Shown: positions 12,894 through 23,617 of the stretch, piece after piece | Layout: each line of letters opens with the position of its first letter | Position numbering within the stretch: position 1 is the stretch's first letter | Assembly: GCA_003427395.1 (NCBI GenBank) | Contig: BFEA01000141.1 | Location: forward strand, 1,532,948 to 1,560,358 | Direction: 5' to 3' | DNA from: Chara braunii | Lineage: Eukaryota > Streptophyta > Charophyceae > Charales > Characeae | DNA length: 27,411 nucleotides | Position numbers and translations under genes: made by a program | Notes under the pieces: model-generated | The model's database searches: none | Told to the model about the DNA's origin: nothing | Seen by the model: the letters and a program-made list of their open reading frames with translations, nothing else

Positions 12894-13678
12894 TGTTACA
12901 TGCTGCGCCTGCACACGAGGGCCATTTTCCATGCCCTGCGTCCCTCAGGCTGAAAGCCTGAAAACAAGGGCCTGCAGGCCCCGTGTCTGTTCAGCTCGAA
13001 AACCTGGAAAACAGGGGCCTACAGACCCTGTGCCGTTTCAGACTAAAAATGGCAGTAGCCTTTTTAGCTTGAAACGAAGGGCCATTTTCGGTCTTTCATC
13101 AGACCGACCTGCCCTGAAACTCAGGCACCAAACCAGGGTTTTAGGAACAGGGTATTTTTGGCCTGTTCCCACGACAGCTGCAGTGCCAGACCCTGGCTCA
13201 CTTTGGCATTGGCAAGAGCAGCCTCCTGGACTGCCCGCCCTGCAACTGCAGGCAGTCGGAGGCAGTCAGGAGGCAGGCCGAGGTAGTACATAGGGACTTC
13301 CCATGCACTTCACGGGTAGGCAGGAGGCAGTCAGTAGTCTTCAGGATTCGGCAGCAGCACTCTGGAGGAGCGCTGCAGTAGTAGTAGTAGTAGCGCTAGC
13401 AGTAGTCTTCAGCGCTGGGCGCTAGTAGCGTTAGCTGTAGTCTTCAGCGCTGGGCGCCATAGCTAGAGTAGTACTATAGGGAGAGAGATTGGGCGGAGGC
13501 CAGAGGGACTTACCTGCAGCGCCATTGCTCCAGCTTCGTCTTCGAGGTACCTGCAGCACAGCGCCATCTTCACAGGTCAGTTCCTGGCACACGAGAGAGA
13601 TTCTTCTTCTTCTTCCTCTTCTCAGTCCACCATCTCCTTCTCACCCTCTCGCTATCTGACTTCACTGCATCAGCAGAC

Positions 13679-13717
<39 letters not shown>

Positions 13718-14197
13718 TGACATTGGATCCAGACTCGACATGGGACTTCAGACATTTTGAAGAGGGATTATTTGGGACTTGTAACGAGACTTGGTGTTGA
13801 CGACTTTCCCATCTCCCCCTTCCTCTTCTTCGTCTGATCCCCTCCTCTTTGTCTGTGTATGTTTGGACCTGGCGCTTCTTTCCTGTGTATAGCGCCAGGC
13901 CCCTTCACACCTTGTGATGAGCATGATGTATGTTTGGTCTGTTGAAACATTGATTGGGCTAGTCATTAGTATTCTAGCATTCTGCTTCGCTATCTTGTAC
14001 TATGTGAAAGGGCTCAGTCCCGGTCAGGTCAGGACTTGTATCTAAAGTCTTCCCTGCGCTATAAAGCACCATTTTCTATGTATCGGAATGCACATTGCTT
14101 GTTGAGATTCCACTTGCACTGCATTGTCCATTCAGTCCTTTTTATCACATTGCGGATCCTCGGTTTGTATGTACATCGCCCAACTGGGCATGTAACA
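12894..14197 (+). repeat. 5' LTR of element B
   Basis: This 1304-bp LTR starts TGTTACATGC and ends GCATGTAACA, a perfect 10-bp terminal inverted repeat. It is an inverted relative of the element A LTRs. It keeps a 14-bp palindrome GGGCCTGCAGGCCC (12968-12981) in U3, a (GTA)n stretch (13378-13393), ACTTACCTG (13508-13516) and a (GA)n run (13682-13711). It lacks the TATA box and flanking inverted repeat that A has: only one of the two bordering GGAC repeats remains (13228-13231). Confidence 0.95.
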
Positions 14198-14199
14198 GT

Positions 14200-14211
14200 T
14201 GGTATCGGAGC
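14200..14211 (+). other. Primer-binding site of element B
   Basis: TGGTATCGGAGC follows the LTR end after two bases. It differs at one position from the plant initiator tRNA-Met site TGGTATCAGAGC. Confidence 0.93.
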
Positions 14212-14570
14212 ACCGCACGTGAATCAGGACAACCTGATCTGACACGTGTGCGGGGACTAGGTAGCTGATTAGTCTTGAATCTTGATTGATTGATTAGAGC
14301 ACACTAGTTAGCCCCCAAAATCACGATTTTGACCTCACTCAGGCTCACTGCCAAAAATCGATTTTTTTTTTCTTTTCATAGATTTCGGTTTCTCGCTATT
14401 TCTGTTGTGGAAAATCGAGCACCGCACGTGAATCAGGACAACCTGATCTGACACGTGTGCGGGGACTAGGTAGCCCGATTTTGACCTCACTGCCGAAAAT
14501 CATTTTTTTTCTTTTCTTTTCTTGGAATTCGTTTTCTCGCTATTTCTGTTGTGGAAAGTTGCAATAGCGC
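14208..14570 (+). repeat. Tandemly duplicated leader segment of element B
   Basis: A 58-bp block at 14208-14265 is repeated exactly at 14417-14474, an offset of 209 bp. The sequence after each copy is also similar: GATTTTGACCTCACT, a T-rich stretch, then TTTCTCGCTATTTCTGTTGTGG. Element A has one copy only. Both copies contain the stem-loop; only the first keeps the full primer site. Confidence 0.9.
14213..14253 (+). ncRNA. Stem-loop beside the element B primer site
   Basis: CCGCACGTGAATCAGG, loop ACAA, then CCTGATCTGACACGTGTGCGG forms a long stem with a small bulge. The equivalent hairpin is at 8165-8207 in A and is duplicated at 14422-14462 in B. A packaging or dimerisation role is inferred from position. 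Confidence 0.55.
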
Positions 14571-14574
14571 AACA

Positions 14575-14797
14575 GCTGAAATTTCCGTTTTCGTTTTTCT
14601 TCTGAAAATCCGAAATGTCATTGTTGGAAATCCGGAATATCTTTTTTCTCGAAAATTTCGATCTCCTTTTGCAATTTCCCGTTATGTGGAAATTCGGAAT
14701 ATTTTTTCCGAAAGTCGTTTTTCAGAAAACGGTACGTGAAATCCCTCTTGCAGTACCATTTTCCAAATTGCAAATACTCCCATCTGAGTAAATCCAA
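14575..14797 (+). other. Remaining leader of element B up to the breakpoint
   Basis: This is AT-rich sequence matching element A's leader at about 6660-6874 (reverse strand). Clear similarity ends near CATCTGAGTAA (about 14780-14790). From there the sequence belongs to other material. No gag start or open gag frame is present. Confidence 0.7.
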
Positions 14798-15687
14798 ATA
14801 CTTGTTAGCGAACTTCAGCAGTCAAACAGCATCATGCATATGAGTCCAGATAGTCTTGACCTCGAACCAGCAGCAGAATTGCATCACGAGTTCATAATTG
14901 ACAATGCTGAAATAGTCCCATCATCATCAGCGAAGAACCAGAGTTGATATCCTATCTGGCGCTCGGCGCCCAGACTACATGTGGCAGATCCTATCTAGCC
15001 TATACTACGAAGCCGAAAGATGACGTCAACAGCATTCCCGAAGTACGAGCATATGGCGACCAATGTCGCACGCTTCCAGCACCAGGTATGTCTCGCACTA
15101 CACTCACAACCTCGTTCCCCAACTCACAGATGCCACTAGCACCCAAGGACCACCCTGCGCCTCACCCAGCTTACAGCAGCGCAGCTCGGCTGTGGCTGCG
15201 TGCTCCTTCCCTGCTTGTCCGTGAGAGCGTAGGCGCCAGCCAGCAAATAGCGCAGCAGCAGCGCTTGTGCAGCATGCAGCCAGCACCCGAATGCCGAATG
15301 AGGAGGCAGGCCCTTTGCTATATCGAAGTGGCCTGCCTGCGTCCAGTCCCAGGAAGCTTCCAGTAGGCCCCGGTAGCCTGAGGCCCAGTCCACGCAATGC
15401 AGGCCTTGGGCCTGAGGTGGTCCCGTGCGCCCAACTGCCCTTGGCCTGTGTCTAGCCCAGTACCCGTATCCAGCCCAGGGCCTGCTTTCCATGCATTCAC
15501 ATAGGCGGCCCAGGGCCTGGATTCTTTCAACCAACTGGCGCTGCGCAACTGACTGAATTTCCTTCAGTTGCGTGGGGCCTGGAAAAGAGGCCGAGAGGGC
15601 CTGTCGAGCTTGCCTTCACTTTGGGCGGCCAACTATGCTGCAAAGAGGGCCCCTTGAGGGGCTTATCGGGGTGCCTGCCTCGCATTC
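14798..15687 (-). repeat. Probable 3' LTR downstream of element C
   Basis: On the minus strand this follows the element C stop codon and a purine-rich GGAGGAGGGA tract. It starts about TGCGAGGCAGG (15687) and ends about GCTAACA (14798). It is rich in GGCCTG/CAGGCC palindromic repeats, like the other U3 regions. A TATA-like GATATAGC (near 15317-15325) is framed by a perfect 8-bp inverted repeat (15305-15312 and 15330-15337). The antisense donor motif CAGGTATGT is at 15083-15091. I found no matching copy at the right end of C, so the LTR boundaries are approximate and its membership in C is inferred. Open frames inside are not domain-bearing. Confidence 0.55.
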
Positions 15688-15721
15688 CCTCCTCCATATC
15701 TTCAATAGTCCTCTGAGAAGA

Positions 15722-15984
15722 TCAATCTTCAGTGATCTGGCGCTTTCCCTTCTGCAGAGATTTCTCATATTGGGCTACAATCTGAGGAGCGGTCTGCATG
15801 AGTTCCTCCCTAGTAAACCAACGATCCTGCTTTGGATCCAAATGATGTCTGAACCGAACTCGATACTGCAGCTTCGATTTTGGAGGAGGTCCCCTGCCTG
15901 TAGGTCTCTGAACTGGCAGCTCCCTGTGGTCCACGATGTCATCAATGTCTACTTCCCCATCCATGGTTGGGGGCAGCATTGAGC
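15722..15984 (-). pseudogene. Element C integrase tail, chromodomain-like segment
   Basis: It encodes MDGEVDIDDIVDHREL, then LQYRVRFRHHLDPKQDRWFT and EELMQTAPQIVAQYEKSLQK before the TGA at 15722-15724. The 'Y.VRF...P..DRWFTREEL' pattern, with acidic linker before it, resembles the chromodomain-type C-terminus of Ty3/gypsy integrases, thought to steer insertion to particular chromatin. The segment is intact. It is separated from the rest of integrase only by the 478-bp insertion at 15990-16467, and the reading frame continues on the far side if one copy of the duplicated 5 bp is counted once. Confidence 0.7.
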
Positions 15985-16472
15985 GTCGCTGTAACGAGCG
16001 TGAGGCTGAGGTGAGCCGAGGGAGAGGAGAGAGAGGGAGAGAGAGAGAGCACACACACACACTCACTCACTCGACACGAGGGACTCGGACTGAGGATCGG
16101 ACGCAGACACAGTGGCAAGGCACAAAGTCGAAGTCTTGGATTCCCGAATGCCGAAAACAGCAAGTCACACTGAGTACGAGTACAGCAGCAGAGAACTGGT
16201 ACGAGACTTGTCCCCGTACCGTACGGGGAGCCGGCATAAGTACCGGTGACACGTACCGTACCAGGGGTATTTCTGCAAAGGCCCCGAGGGCAAAACTAAA
16301 AAATGCAGTATTTGAAAGTGGCGCCCGAATTGCAGCATGGCGCCAGTTGTCCAAAATCCTACGGTACCAAAGGAGGGGTTTGGAAAAAGGGTGCCAGGCC
16401 GAAAACGGGATGCAGCCGAAACAGCAAAAGATAGACCAGGGATCGAGCCCTGGCGAAGTCCGTAAAAGTCGC
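15985..16472. mobile_element. 478-bp insertion with 5-bp target duplication in element C
   Basis: The insert occupies 15990-16467. GTCGC flanks both sides (15985-15989 and 16468-16472), and the host integrase frame resumes exactly across it. It starts TGTAACGAGC and ends GTCCGTAAAA. It contains (GA)n and (CA)n runs (16021-16062), inverted CCGTACCGTACGG-like words near 16214-16227, and a hairpin CCAGGG-ATCGAG-CCCTGG near its right end. It has no coding capacity. A 5-bp duplication fits an LTR-type or some DNA transposon insertions. A small solo LTR is most likely, but the end is not the usual CA. Confidence 0.7.
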
Positions 16473-17560
16473 GAGGGAAACTGATCGGTTTCCTTGGATG
16501 GTGCAAGCCTAGAAGCGTGAAAGACTGGGTAAGTGCGGAGATGTCCAGGGATCTGGATAACATAAGATGGACCATCCGGATCTGTCCCAACGATGTCTAA
16601 GACTTCCCAGGGTCCAAAGTACTGTGCCATGAGTTTGCGAGAAATCCCATACTCCTGTCCCAGTTCTGAGGACTTAACCCAGACTCTTTCCCCAACCTGA
16701 AAGTTAGAAGGGCGACGGTGTCTATTCTCAGATTCTATCAGCGCTGCCCGTGCCTTCTGCATTTGCTCTACTGCCTGCTGCATGTTTTCTTCATAGCGAT
16801 AGGCATATTCTAAAGTGCCTGGTGCAGCAGCGGTCTGAATCTCAGGAAGAAGGAAGTCCAGGGGTAGTCCAGGCTGGAAGGTTAGCTGTAAGCTGTTTGG
16901 GCTCACTCCTGTAGCGCTGTGTACTGCATTGTTGTAGAGGCTGGCGACGAGAGCAAGCTTCTCGTCCCAGTCCACCTGGTTAAGCTTAATATAATGCCTC
17001 AACAGGTGTTGTACAGCGCGGTTCAGTTGCTCGGCCTGGTCGCTGGCTTCCGGGTGATTCCCGAATGTCATCTGCAACTGAGTTCCTTGTTTTGTGGCAG
17101 CTGCCTTCCACAACTCACTAGTAAATCTGACATCCCTGTCACTAATAATGGACTTCGGTACCAAAGTCTCTAACCCAGTTCTCCTTGAATAACTTAATTA
17201 CGTACTCGGTCTTTGCTGTTTCCGGCATGGCTATCAATCTAGCATACTTACTTAACCTATCCACGATGACGAAGATACGTCTCATTCCGCTCTTGCTGGT
17301 GACTAATGTATCCATGAAGTCCATGGACAAACTCTCACCAGGCCTTTCCGGAATCGGAAGGGGCTTCAAGAGCCCAAGAGGAGCCTGAGTACGTGGTTTG
17401 TCCCTTTGACAGACCTGACAAGTCTCCACGTACAACTGGCATCTTTCATCATCGTGGGCCGCCAGAACCTCTGCAGCAGATTAGCTGCGGTTTTCTTGTA
17501 GCCAAAATGGCCCGCGGCATCACGACACTCTCCTAAAAATAAACTAGGCAAAGACTCTCT
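16473..17560 (-). pseudogene. Element C integrase (broken)
   Basis: A zinc-binding region (GHFGYKKTAANLLQRFW, 17461-17512, then CQVCQRDK in another frame) leads into the core. The three acids are visible: SMDFMDTL, SDRDVRFTSELW (just after 17164) and HPEASDQAEQLNRAV (Glu codon 17030-17032). Then come WVKSSELGQEYGISRKLMAQYFGPW and IPGHLRTYPVFHASRL, the standard C-terminal fold. Frameshifts fall near 17400-17435 and at 17142-17164. The first zinc-ligand His appears to be Arg (ECRDAAGHFG). The open frame starting at 17164 runs on into the 478-bp insertion, so its last hundred or so residues are not integrase. Confidence 0.9.
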
Positions 17561-17789
17561 ATTTGGTACACACAACCATTTATTCCCGGCCTTCTCAAGA
17601 AACAGCAAGAAGTTGACCAACTCAAACTCGGCTGAAGTCTTCTTGTCCTTCGCCTTGAGTCTGCGTATGATCTCAGACATGAACTGATCCTCGCGATAGG
17701 CATCCACCAAAGAGCGAGTAACATCGTCCGTGAGATCGAACTCAGTAATCAGCGCACCTGAAAAGTCAGGTCTACACGACAAGGCATCA

Positions 17790-19260
17790 GCAACCTTGTT
17801 GTACTCCCCTTTGAGATACTGGGGGTCGAAGTCGTACTGCTCAATGACTTCGATCCAATGCTTCAGAGCGTCAAAAAGTACGGGCTGGGTTCTCATCCAT
17901 CTCAGCGTCTGATGATCAGTCCTGCGGATGAAGAATCTCCCAAGGAGATAGTGTCTCCAATGGGTCAGAGCCTTGCGTAGAGTTCCTTCTCGTAGGTGGA
18001 CTTTGCCAACTTCTGAGATGGCATCTTTTTTGACATGTACTCGACTCGCCTCAACTTTGGCCCATCCTGTTGTGCGAGCACGGCGCCAATGCCATATTGG
18101 CTGGCATCCGTGGTGACTATAAACGGCTTATCAGGATCAGGAAGTTTCAAGACATCGTAGTGCATCAACACATGCTTCAGATATCACGGCAGCCTCGCAC
18201 TCGTCTGTCCACTCCCATGGGGTGTCAAGGCGCGTCAGATCAATCAAAGGAGCGACCACTATACTATAGTTCTTAACGAAGGTCCTATAGTAGCCTGTCA
18301 TTCCTAAGAAAGATCTCATCTCAGTCACAGACTGAGGACGTGGCCAATCACGAATGCTGGCCACCTTCGCGTCATCGGGCTTCAACCCTTCCGCGGAGAT
18401 CTCATGACCCAAGTGCAACACACGAGTGCGGCCAAACTCGCACTTCTCACCGTTGATCTTGAACTTGTGCTGTCGCACGAGACTGAGGACTTTGTCCAAG
18501 TATGCAACATGCTCCTCGAAAGTCTTACTAAAAATAAGTATGTCATCAAGGTACACGATGACAAACTTATCCAAGTAGTCATGGAATATCCTGTTCATAG
18601 CGTGCTGAACGGTGCCAGGAGCATTGCAAAGGCCGAAAGGCATCACCACAACCTCGTACAGACCGTACCTGGTCTGAAAGGCGGTTTTGTGTTGATCCTC
18701 GGGCTGGATTGCAATCTGATGGTACCCGGACTTCAGATTTATCTTGCTGAAGTACCGACACCCTTGCACTCTATCTAGCAAATCGTCGATGCGAGGTAGG
18801 GGCTCTCTGTTCTTTACGGTGATGGCACTGAGGCCCCTATAATCAATACACATCCTAAGTGTACCCTCTTTCTTCTTAGGTACGAATAGTACTGGAGATC
18901 CATAAGGAGAGACACTCGGCCGGATCCAACCCTTCTCTACAAGTTCCTTGAGTTGGCGGCGGAATTCATCAAGCTCGCCTGGAGAAATCCGATAGATCCT
19001 ACCCTTCGGCATACTACACCCTGGGATAATCTCTATCGCGTGGACAACCTCCCTCTCAACAACCCATGTCCGCTCTTCAAATAGATCAGGGTACTTAGCA
19101 ACTACTCCCTTTATCTCCGGCGACATTTTCACCGGCTCGCCTGCAGCGGAGACATAAACTAGGTACATACCCTCCTCCTCATTTTGCTTATAATAATTAT
19201 AGAACGCGGCCGCACACATGCACCCATAGGACTCGATCAGACTACTAGCTTTGAACTTGT
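17790..19260 (-). pseudogene. Element C reverse transcriptase and RNase H (broken)
   Basis: A 392-codon frame (18137-19315) carries GWIRPSVSPYGSPVLFV, MCIDYRGLSAITVKN, MPFGLCNAPGTVQHAM and an intact YLDDILIFS (residues 255-258 of the frame). The first RT catalytic Asp is Asn (FSKINLKSGYH, residue 193, codon 18737-18739). A frameshift near 18170 moves RNase H to 17965-18171 (TTDASQYGIGAVLAQ, first Asp kept). Another shift leads to HWIEVIEQYDFDPQYLKGEY and ADALSCRPD. Sequence divergence from A and B shows a different Ty3/gypsy lineage. Confidence 0.93.
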
Positions 19261-19511
19261 GCAAATGGCGGTCCCTCCACCTGGCAGAGTGTGTTTGACC
19301 ACTTTTCGGTCCCAATCAAACTGGGGCTGTGCAACCGAGAGGAAGTACATACCTAACAAGATATACATGGGAAGATCGACGCTCGCTCACCAGGAATGAG
19401 ACACAATGTCTCAATTCCCCTCCCGCGTACAGGATCACGCACTCACGTCTTGAAGGTAGTCATTAACTACCATGCGCTATTTGTTGGCACAGATCGACTC
19501 CACAGGTCGAC

Positions 19512-19700
19512 TCAGGCGTTGCACTTCCCCTGTAAGCGCAGCCTCTTAACGCACGTGCGACTAATAACATTGTTCGTCGAGCAAGTGTCATGATAGGCCC
19601 CGGTCTTGCGACCGCCAGTGACAACCTCGCTGACGAACATCTCTCCCTTAGGAGCTTTAGCCAAGGCCGTCCAAGAAGCTAGCGGGTCTGATCTAGACCA
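19512..19700 (-). pseudogene. Element C protease active-site region (broken)
   Basis: AYHDTCSTNNVISRTCVKRL has the retropepsin active-site layout (D-T/S-G, then an N-V-I-S stretch). The glycine is Cys (codon 19581-19583, a GGC to TGC-type change). The frame stops at 19512, and the rest of the protease domain (about 19200-19500) is scattered over frames with several stops. It sits between the gag zinc knuckle and RT, as expected. Confidence 0.72.
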
Positions 19701-19959
19701 CTCCTCCTCTAGCTCCTCTAAGGATTCAAACACATTCATCGAACAGAGGGTCGATGGGTCTGAATGTGTTTGCGGGACGACGGTGGAGTCAGTAGCTTGG
19801 GCCATATCGCGAGATGGCGAGGGTGTCTCCACCACCTTGACCCTAGTAGGAACAACTACCATTCCTACCGGCCTAACGTGTTTCCCGGAGCAGTGCCTGA
19901 TGAACTGGCAACATTGCTACCTACGGGAGTGGGGGATCCTACTGCCTACCCCATAGTAG

Positions 19960-21825
19960 GCGGGATCTTCTCGGTGACCACCTTATTCCTACATTTGAAC
20001 TGATTATGACCGTATTGGCCACAACGAATGCAGGTCTGTCGGTTCCACCGATCTCTCCAAACGTCCTCTGAAAGACCCGCTTGCTCCCATGGAGGAGCAT
20101 TGGGGTCGACTTGACTCTAGACCGGGAGCCCCTCGGCGTCTACCGGTCCCCTTACCTTTTTGTTGGTTTACAACGGCGACTACTCCACCCTCTGAAGTTT
20201 CGCCACTTGCCTCTGCACCTACTCCTAACTGGGGGTCGTCCAACTCAATGGTTGACCCATCGTTGTCGACAAACATAATGCGACCCTTGGCTTTCCCGTT
20301 AGGAGGCAGGGTCTTCTTTCTCCCGTCCGTCGCTGGGTTATGTCCATGCCCTATCTTAGCTTCAAGGTCTAGGGCCTTCTTGGTAAACGAGGGAAAGTTG
20401 TGCATGTTGATGTTAGCCTCAATTGCCAACTGATTCTTGATTGACATCGGCAGACACCTCAGGTAAGTTGTGAGCAAGACTTGCGGGTCATAGCGAACCC
20501 CCGAGACACAGATCACACGCTCTACTGCGTCTGTGGCTTCCCTAACTGACTTGAACGATGGAGCGCTCAAAGTCGGGATCGCGTCAGTGGCCTTTTGGGC
20601 CTCCTGAGGATCATGCCACCTTTCCTCCACTAACTTGAGAAAGTCAACCAGCTTTTGGCTGGCTGCCCAAGCGCGGAAGTCATGACCATATCCCTCAGCT
20701 GCATCAGACCGCTCAACCATCTTGCTGCACTACCCTCCAGGTAGGAGGCATCCACAAGCACTTCCTCATGCGGCAAGGTAAGCTTACACCTGACATAGAC
20801 CGACACAGACCTCAACCACATGTCAAGGTCTTCACCTCGCTTGTCGTCTGTAAAAGGCTTAGGCGCGGCTATGGCGGTCTTTGGAACCCATTGCGGTTGT
20901 CCCTCCACTTGTCCAGGTTATGATCCGGGGAACAACTTGCTGTACCTGTTGCTGCTGGGGTTGAGACTCCTACGGCTGCACAGGCTGTAAGACAACTGGT
21001 TGCCCACTAATGGCAACCTGCGACGGAGTCTGGGTGACCAACCTGTACACTAGGACCTGCTGATAACCCTCCTGTAAGCGGCATGCCCGGGGAAACGATA
21101 GCGACCGTTGACGGGGCTACATATGGGGATACCCCTGTCACCGGTGGGACAGAAAGAGGAGGATATGCCACAGGCCAGGCATCAGGCCCTGGCGGTGATG
21201 GTACCGCCTGAGAACGTCCTGCCAGGATGGCTAGGCTCTATTGGATGTCCTGAAGGATGGTAGTCTGATGCTCCTGCATCTCAATTACTCCTAGCAGGGC
21301 TTTCCTAACTACCCTCAAATCAGCATCCATGTTCGTCAGGTCCATCGATTCTAACTCCTTTATGTCTGCCCCTCTCCGCTGCATCCTGGCTCTTCTTCTA
21401 ATCATCTTCTCCTTCCCCGCTTTTCTCTCTCCTAATGCCCTCTGTAGTTGTGCCTCCTGCAGAGCTGCCTGCTGGATGGCGACATCCTCCGGAGTCAACA
21501 CTAACGCCTGGCTTGCCATCACGCTAGTGGACTGACTCACGGTCTGCGCGACCGTTGTCCCCACGACACGTGAACTGCTGGCCTGGGAAGACTGTTGCGC
21601 GGAACTGACCATAGCGGAAGTGGCCATGGCTGCTGTAGCAGCGGCCTCGCTAGCAAAAGCCCTGCTGGCCTCGGCTGCTCTAGTTATCCTCTGCTGCTGC
21701 CACCTCTCCCTAAGCTGGCGGAACAAAATCCTATCAGCCTCCGGTCCTAGGGACACGTGGGCTATCGGGCGTCTAGTTGATCGCAAGATCCGGTCGTCTT
21801 GTAGTGTGTCCTCCGTGTCGCTCAT
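19960..21825 (-). pseudogene. Element C gag (broken)
   Basis: The N-terminus starts at the ATG 21823-21825 (MSDTEDTLQDDRILRSTRRP) and runs to 21238. It has a long Ala-rich, likely helical stretch (ASEAAATAAMATSAMVSSAQ) and a basic segment (RRRARMQRRGAD). The capsid-type domain is in other frames: WVPKTAIAAPKPFTDDKRGE ... ASYLEGSAARWL (20630-20908), then LVEERWHDPQEAQKATDAI ... LLTTYLRCLP (20004-20720). A Pro/Gln/Gly-rich linker at about 20910-21237 has no clear open frame. Gag ends with the zinc knuckle at 19991-20032. Confidence 0.82.
19991..20032 (-). other. CCHC zinc knuckle of element C Gag
   Basis: On the minus strand the codons give CIRCGQYGHNQFKC, an exact C-X2-C-X4-H-X4-C knuckle with all ligands. 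It is out of frame with the preceding gag piece, which ends at 20004. Confidence 0.9.
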
Positions 21826-22640
21826 ATGCTACAACACTGTGCACTGTCTACACTAGGTCACTCAAGATGCCTACCACAACAGAGTGTACAAACCAATTTA
21901 AAATACATAAATAATTAATTGGTGGCTATTACGGAACAAATACATTCGGGTTCTAACAGGTAAGTCCAGATTCCTACAAACGACACTACTTTTAGTTTGA
22001 CTAGTCCGCAAACAGATGCATCATGAACAAGAAATTGTTCTAACTAATGCTGTCTGTCAGATATCAATGGCAGTCCATCTAACTAGTCAAAAAAAAATAA
22101 TATCATTTGACTGGGTCTGTTCACAACATGGGATCTAACACGAACTGATCACCTGGAATCTACCCTGTTCCCCAATCCCCACTTGATTGTCACTTGACGT
22201 TAGCGTTCCTGAGCAATCCGGCAGCATGCGTGACTAAAGGTGTGCGCACACCCCTGTGCCCCAAGTAGTTGTTGAGCTGGCCAGCCTTGCACCTATATTA
22301 ACCCTCGACGTGCCGCGGGCCTTACATCATTGGCTGATCAAGAGGCATTTTAACGTCCGCCCCCAAGTGACATCTGGAATTATTTTACGTCACAGCAGGA
22401 CGACGATCACAACCAGTGATATCCCCTACCCATGTTTATTTATAGACACCGAGTTCTCGTCTTTCCTGTAGGGCTGGCCTGCCCAACAATACCCATCTAT
22501 GAGCGCAGCAAGCAGACAAGGACTAAGCAGCAAAGCATGCGTGCTCTACTCCCGGTGGGTTGGCATGGTGGCCGTGACCCAGTGCTTCGTCCAGCGCCCT
22601 GGAGGCCCACGCTCCAGGCCCTAGGTAGCACACTAGTTAG
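21826..22640 (-). promoter_or_regulatory. Element C leader and probable 5' promoter region
   Basis: On the minus strand a consensus TATA box (CTATAAATA, about 22437-22445) lies about 610 bp upstream of the gag ATG. A CCAAT word lies near 22330 with TGACGTAA near 22385, both downstream of that TATA. A second TATA-like TTAATATAG is near 22300. ACTTACCTG occurs in sense at 21957-21965. This fits a 5' LTR plus leader, but no primer-binding site or terminal repeat was found. It does not match the 14798-15687 LTR. An old, unrelated promoter adopted by the element is possible. No gene is seen here. Confidence 0.45.
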
Positions 22641-22692
22641 AATAGGTCTAGTTTACTTACCTTTCTGTGTGTGTGTGCTGTCTTACTTTGTC

Positions 22693-23617
22693 TGTCAGGT
22701 GCCATTTCGGACTTGCAGCCCCAAGGCCGGACCTTGGGACAGGGTACACCGGAGGCAGGCCCGAAACGAGGCCAGGCGCATTTTGGCGCCAAACCCGTAG
22801 GTACAGGCGTCGTTTCGGTCCTGCAGGTCCCAAGGCAACGCCTTGGGCTAGGTGCACAGTTACCGGGCCGTTTTTAGGCCAGGCGCATTTCTGCGCCTTG
22901 CTGCATCAGCAGCGTGGTCTGGACGTTCGGTAGGGACCCAGACCAGCTGGGCCGCTTTCTGAGGCCAGCATCAGGTAGGCCCAGCCGACCCAGCACTACA
23001 AATAGCTTCAGGGGCAGTTGGAGTAGCTCACTTCTAGAGCGACACGCTACCGGTTGAAGCAGCGCTATTCTGCGCCAAGCTACGAAGTAGGGAGTAGCGG
23101 AGTAGGTAGTGGAGAGAGGCGGAGGCCTTACCTGCAAGCGGCAAACTTACCTGGCGCCATAGCTGGGCTCCGCGCGGTACCTGCACACGACAACGACCAC
23201 AGTCAGTACGGTGACAGCTACCTGCAGGTGAGATAGCAAGGAGGACGTCATCTTCTTCTTCTTCCTCCTCCATCTCTCTCTCTCTCCTTCCTCCCTCTTC
23301 CTTCTCTTTCATACCTTTTTCTTCATCTATGAGAGTGAGAGAGGTTATCGGTAGGAGAAACAGGCAGAGGTTATGCTGGGCACAATGCCCAGGATCTGAT
23401 TCGACATTTTCTGGACAGACACTGATTGGACACTCGGCAAGGGACTATTTTTGGGACTTCGCTATCGCGATCTAGGTCTACTCCCTCGCCTCCTTCTCCT
23501 TCGTCTCATCCCTTCCCCCCATCTCTCATCCGTGGCGTCTCCCCATGTACGTGTGTGAAGGAGGGACCTTTCTTCTGTGATTGCGGTCCCTCCTCCCCTC
23601 TCATAGGTGTGATGTAT
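22693..23617 (+). repeat. Element D: truncated LTR of a further related family
   Basis: The layout parallels element B's LTR in the same order: a GC-rich U3 with palindromes (CCCAAGGC-AAC-GCCTTGGG, 22829-22847), then a weak TATA-like ACAAATAG (22999-23006). Next come GGCGGAGGC followed by CTTACCTGCA, ACTTACCTG (23145-23153), TTCTTCTTCTTCCTCCTCCA, and a TCATCCC/CTCATAGG end resembling B's 13840-13935. Overall identity to A and B is low. It probably starts at TGTCAGGTGCC (22693). It ends abruptly near 23617, where element B's RT begins, without a TG...CA end or primer site. Confidence 0.6.

Noticed and set aside
12576-13293. Overlapping open frames with Arg-Glu or Leu-Ser repeats
   Set aside because: They are translations of (GA)n and (CT)n runs and of LTR sequence, not proteins.
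16425-16467. tRNA-like B box (GGATCGAGCCC) near the end of the 478-bp insertion, suggesting a SINE
   Set aside because: The word is palindromic, no A box lies at the right distance upstream within the insert, and a tRNA-like part at the far end does not fit normal SINE layout.
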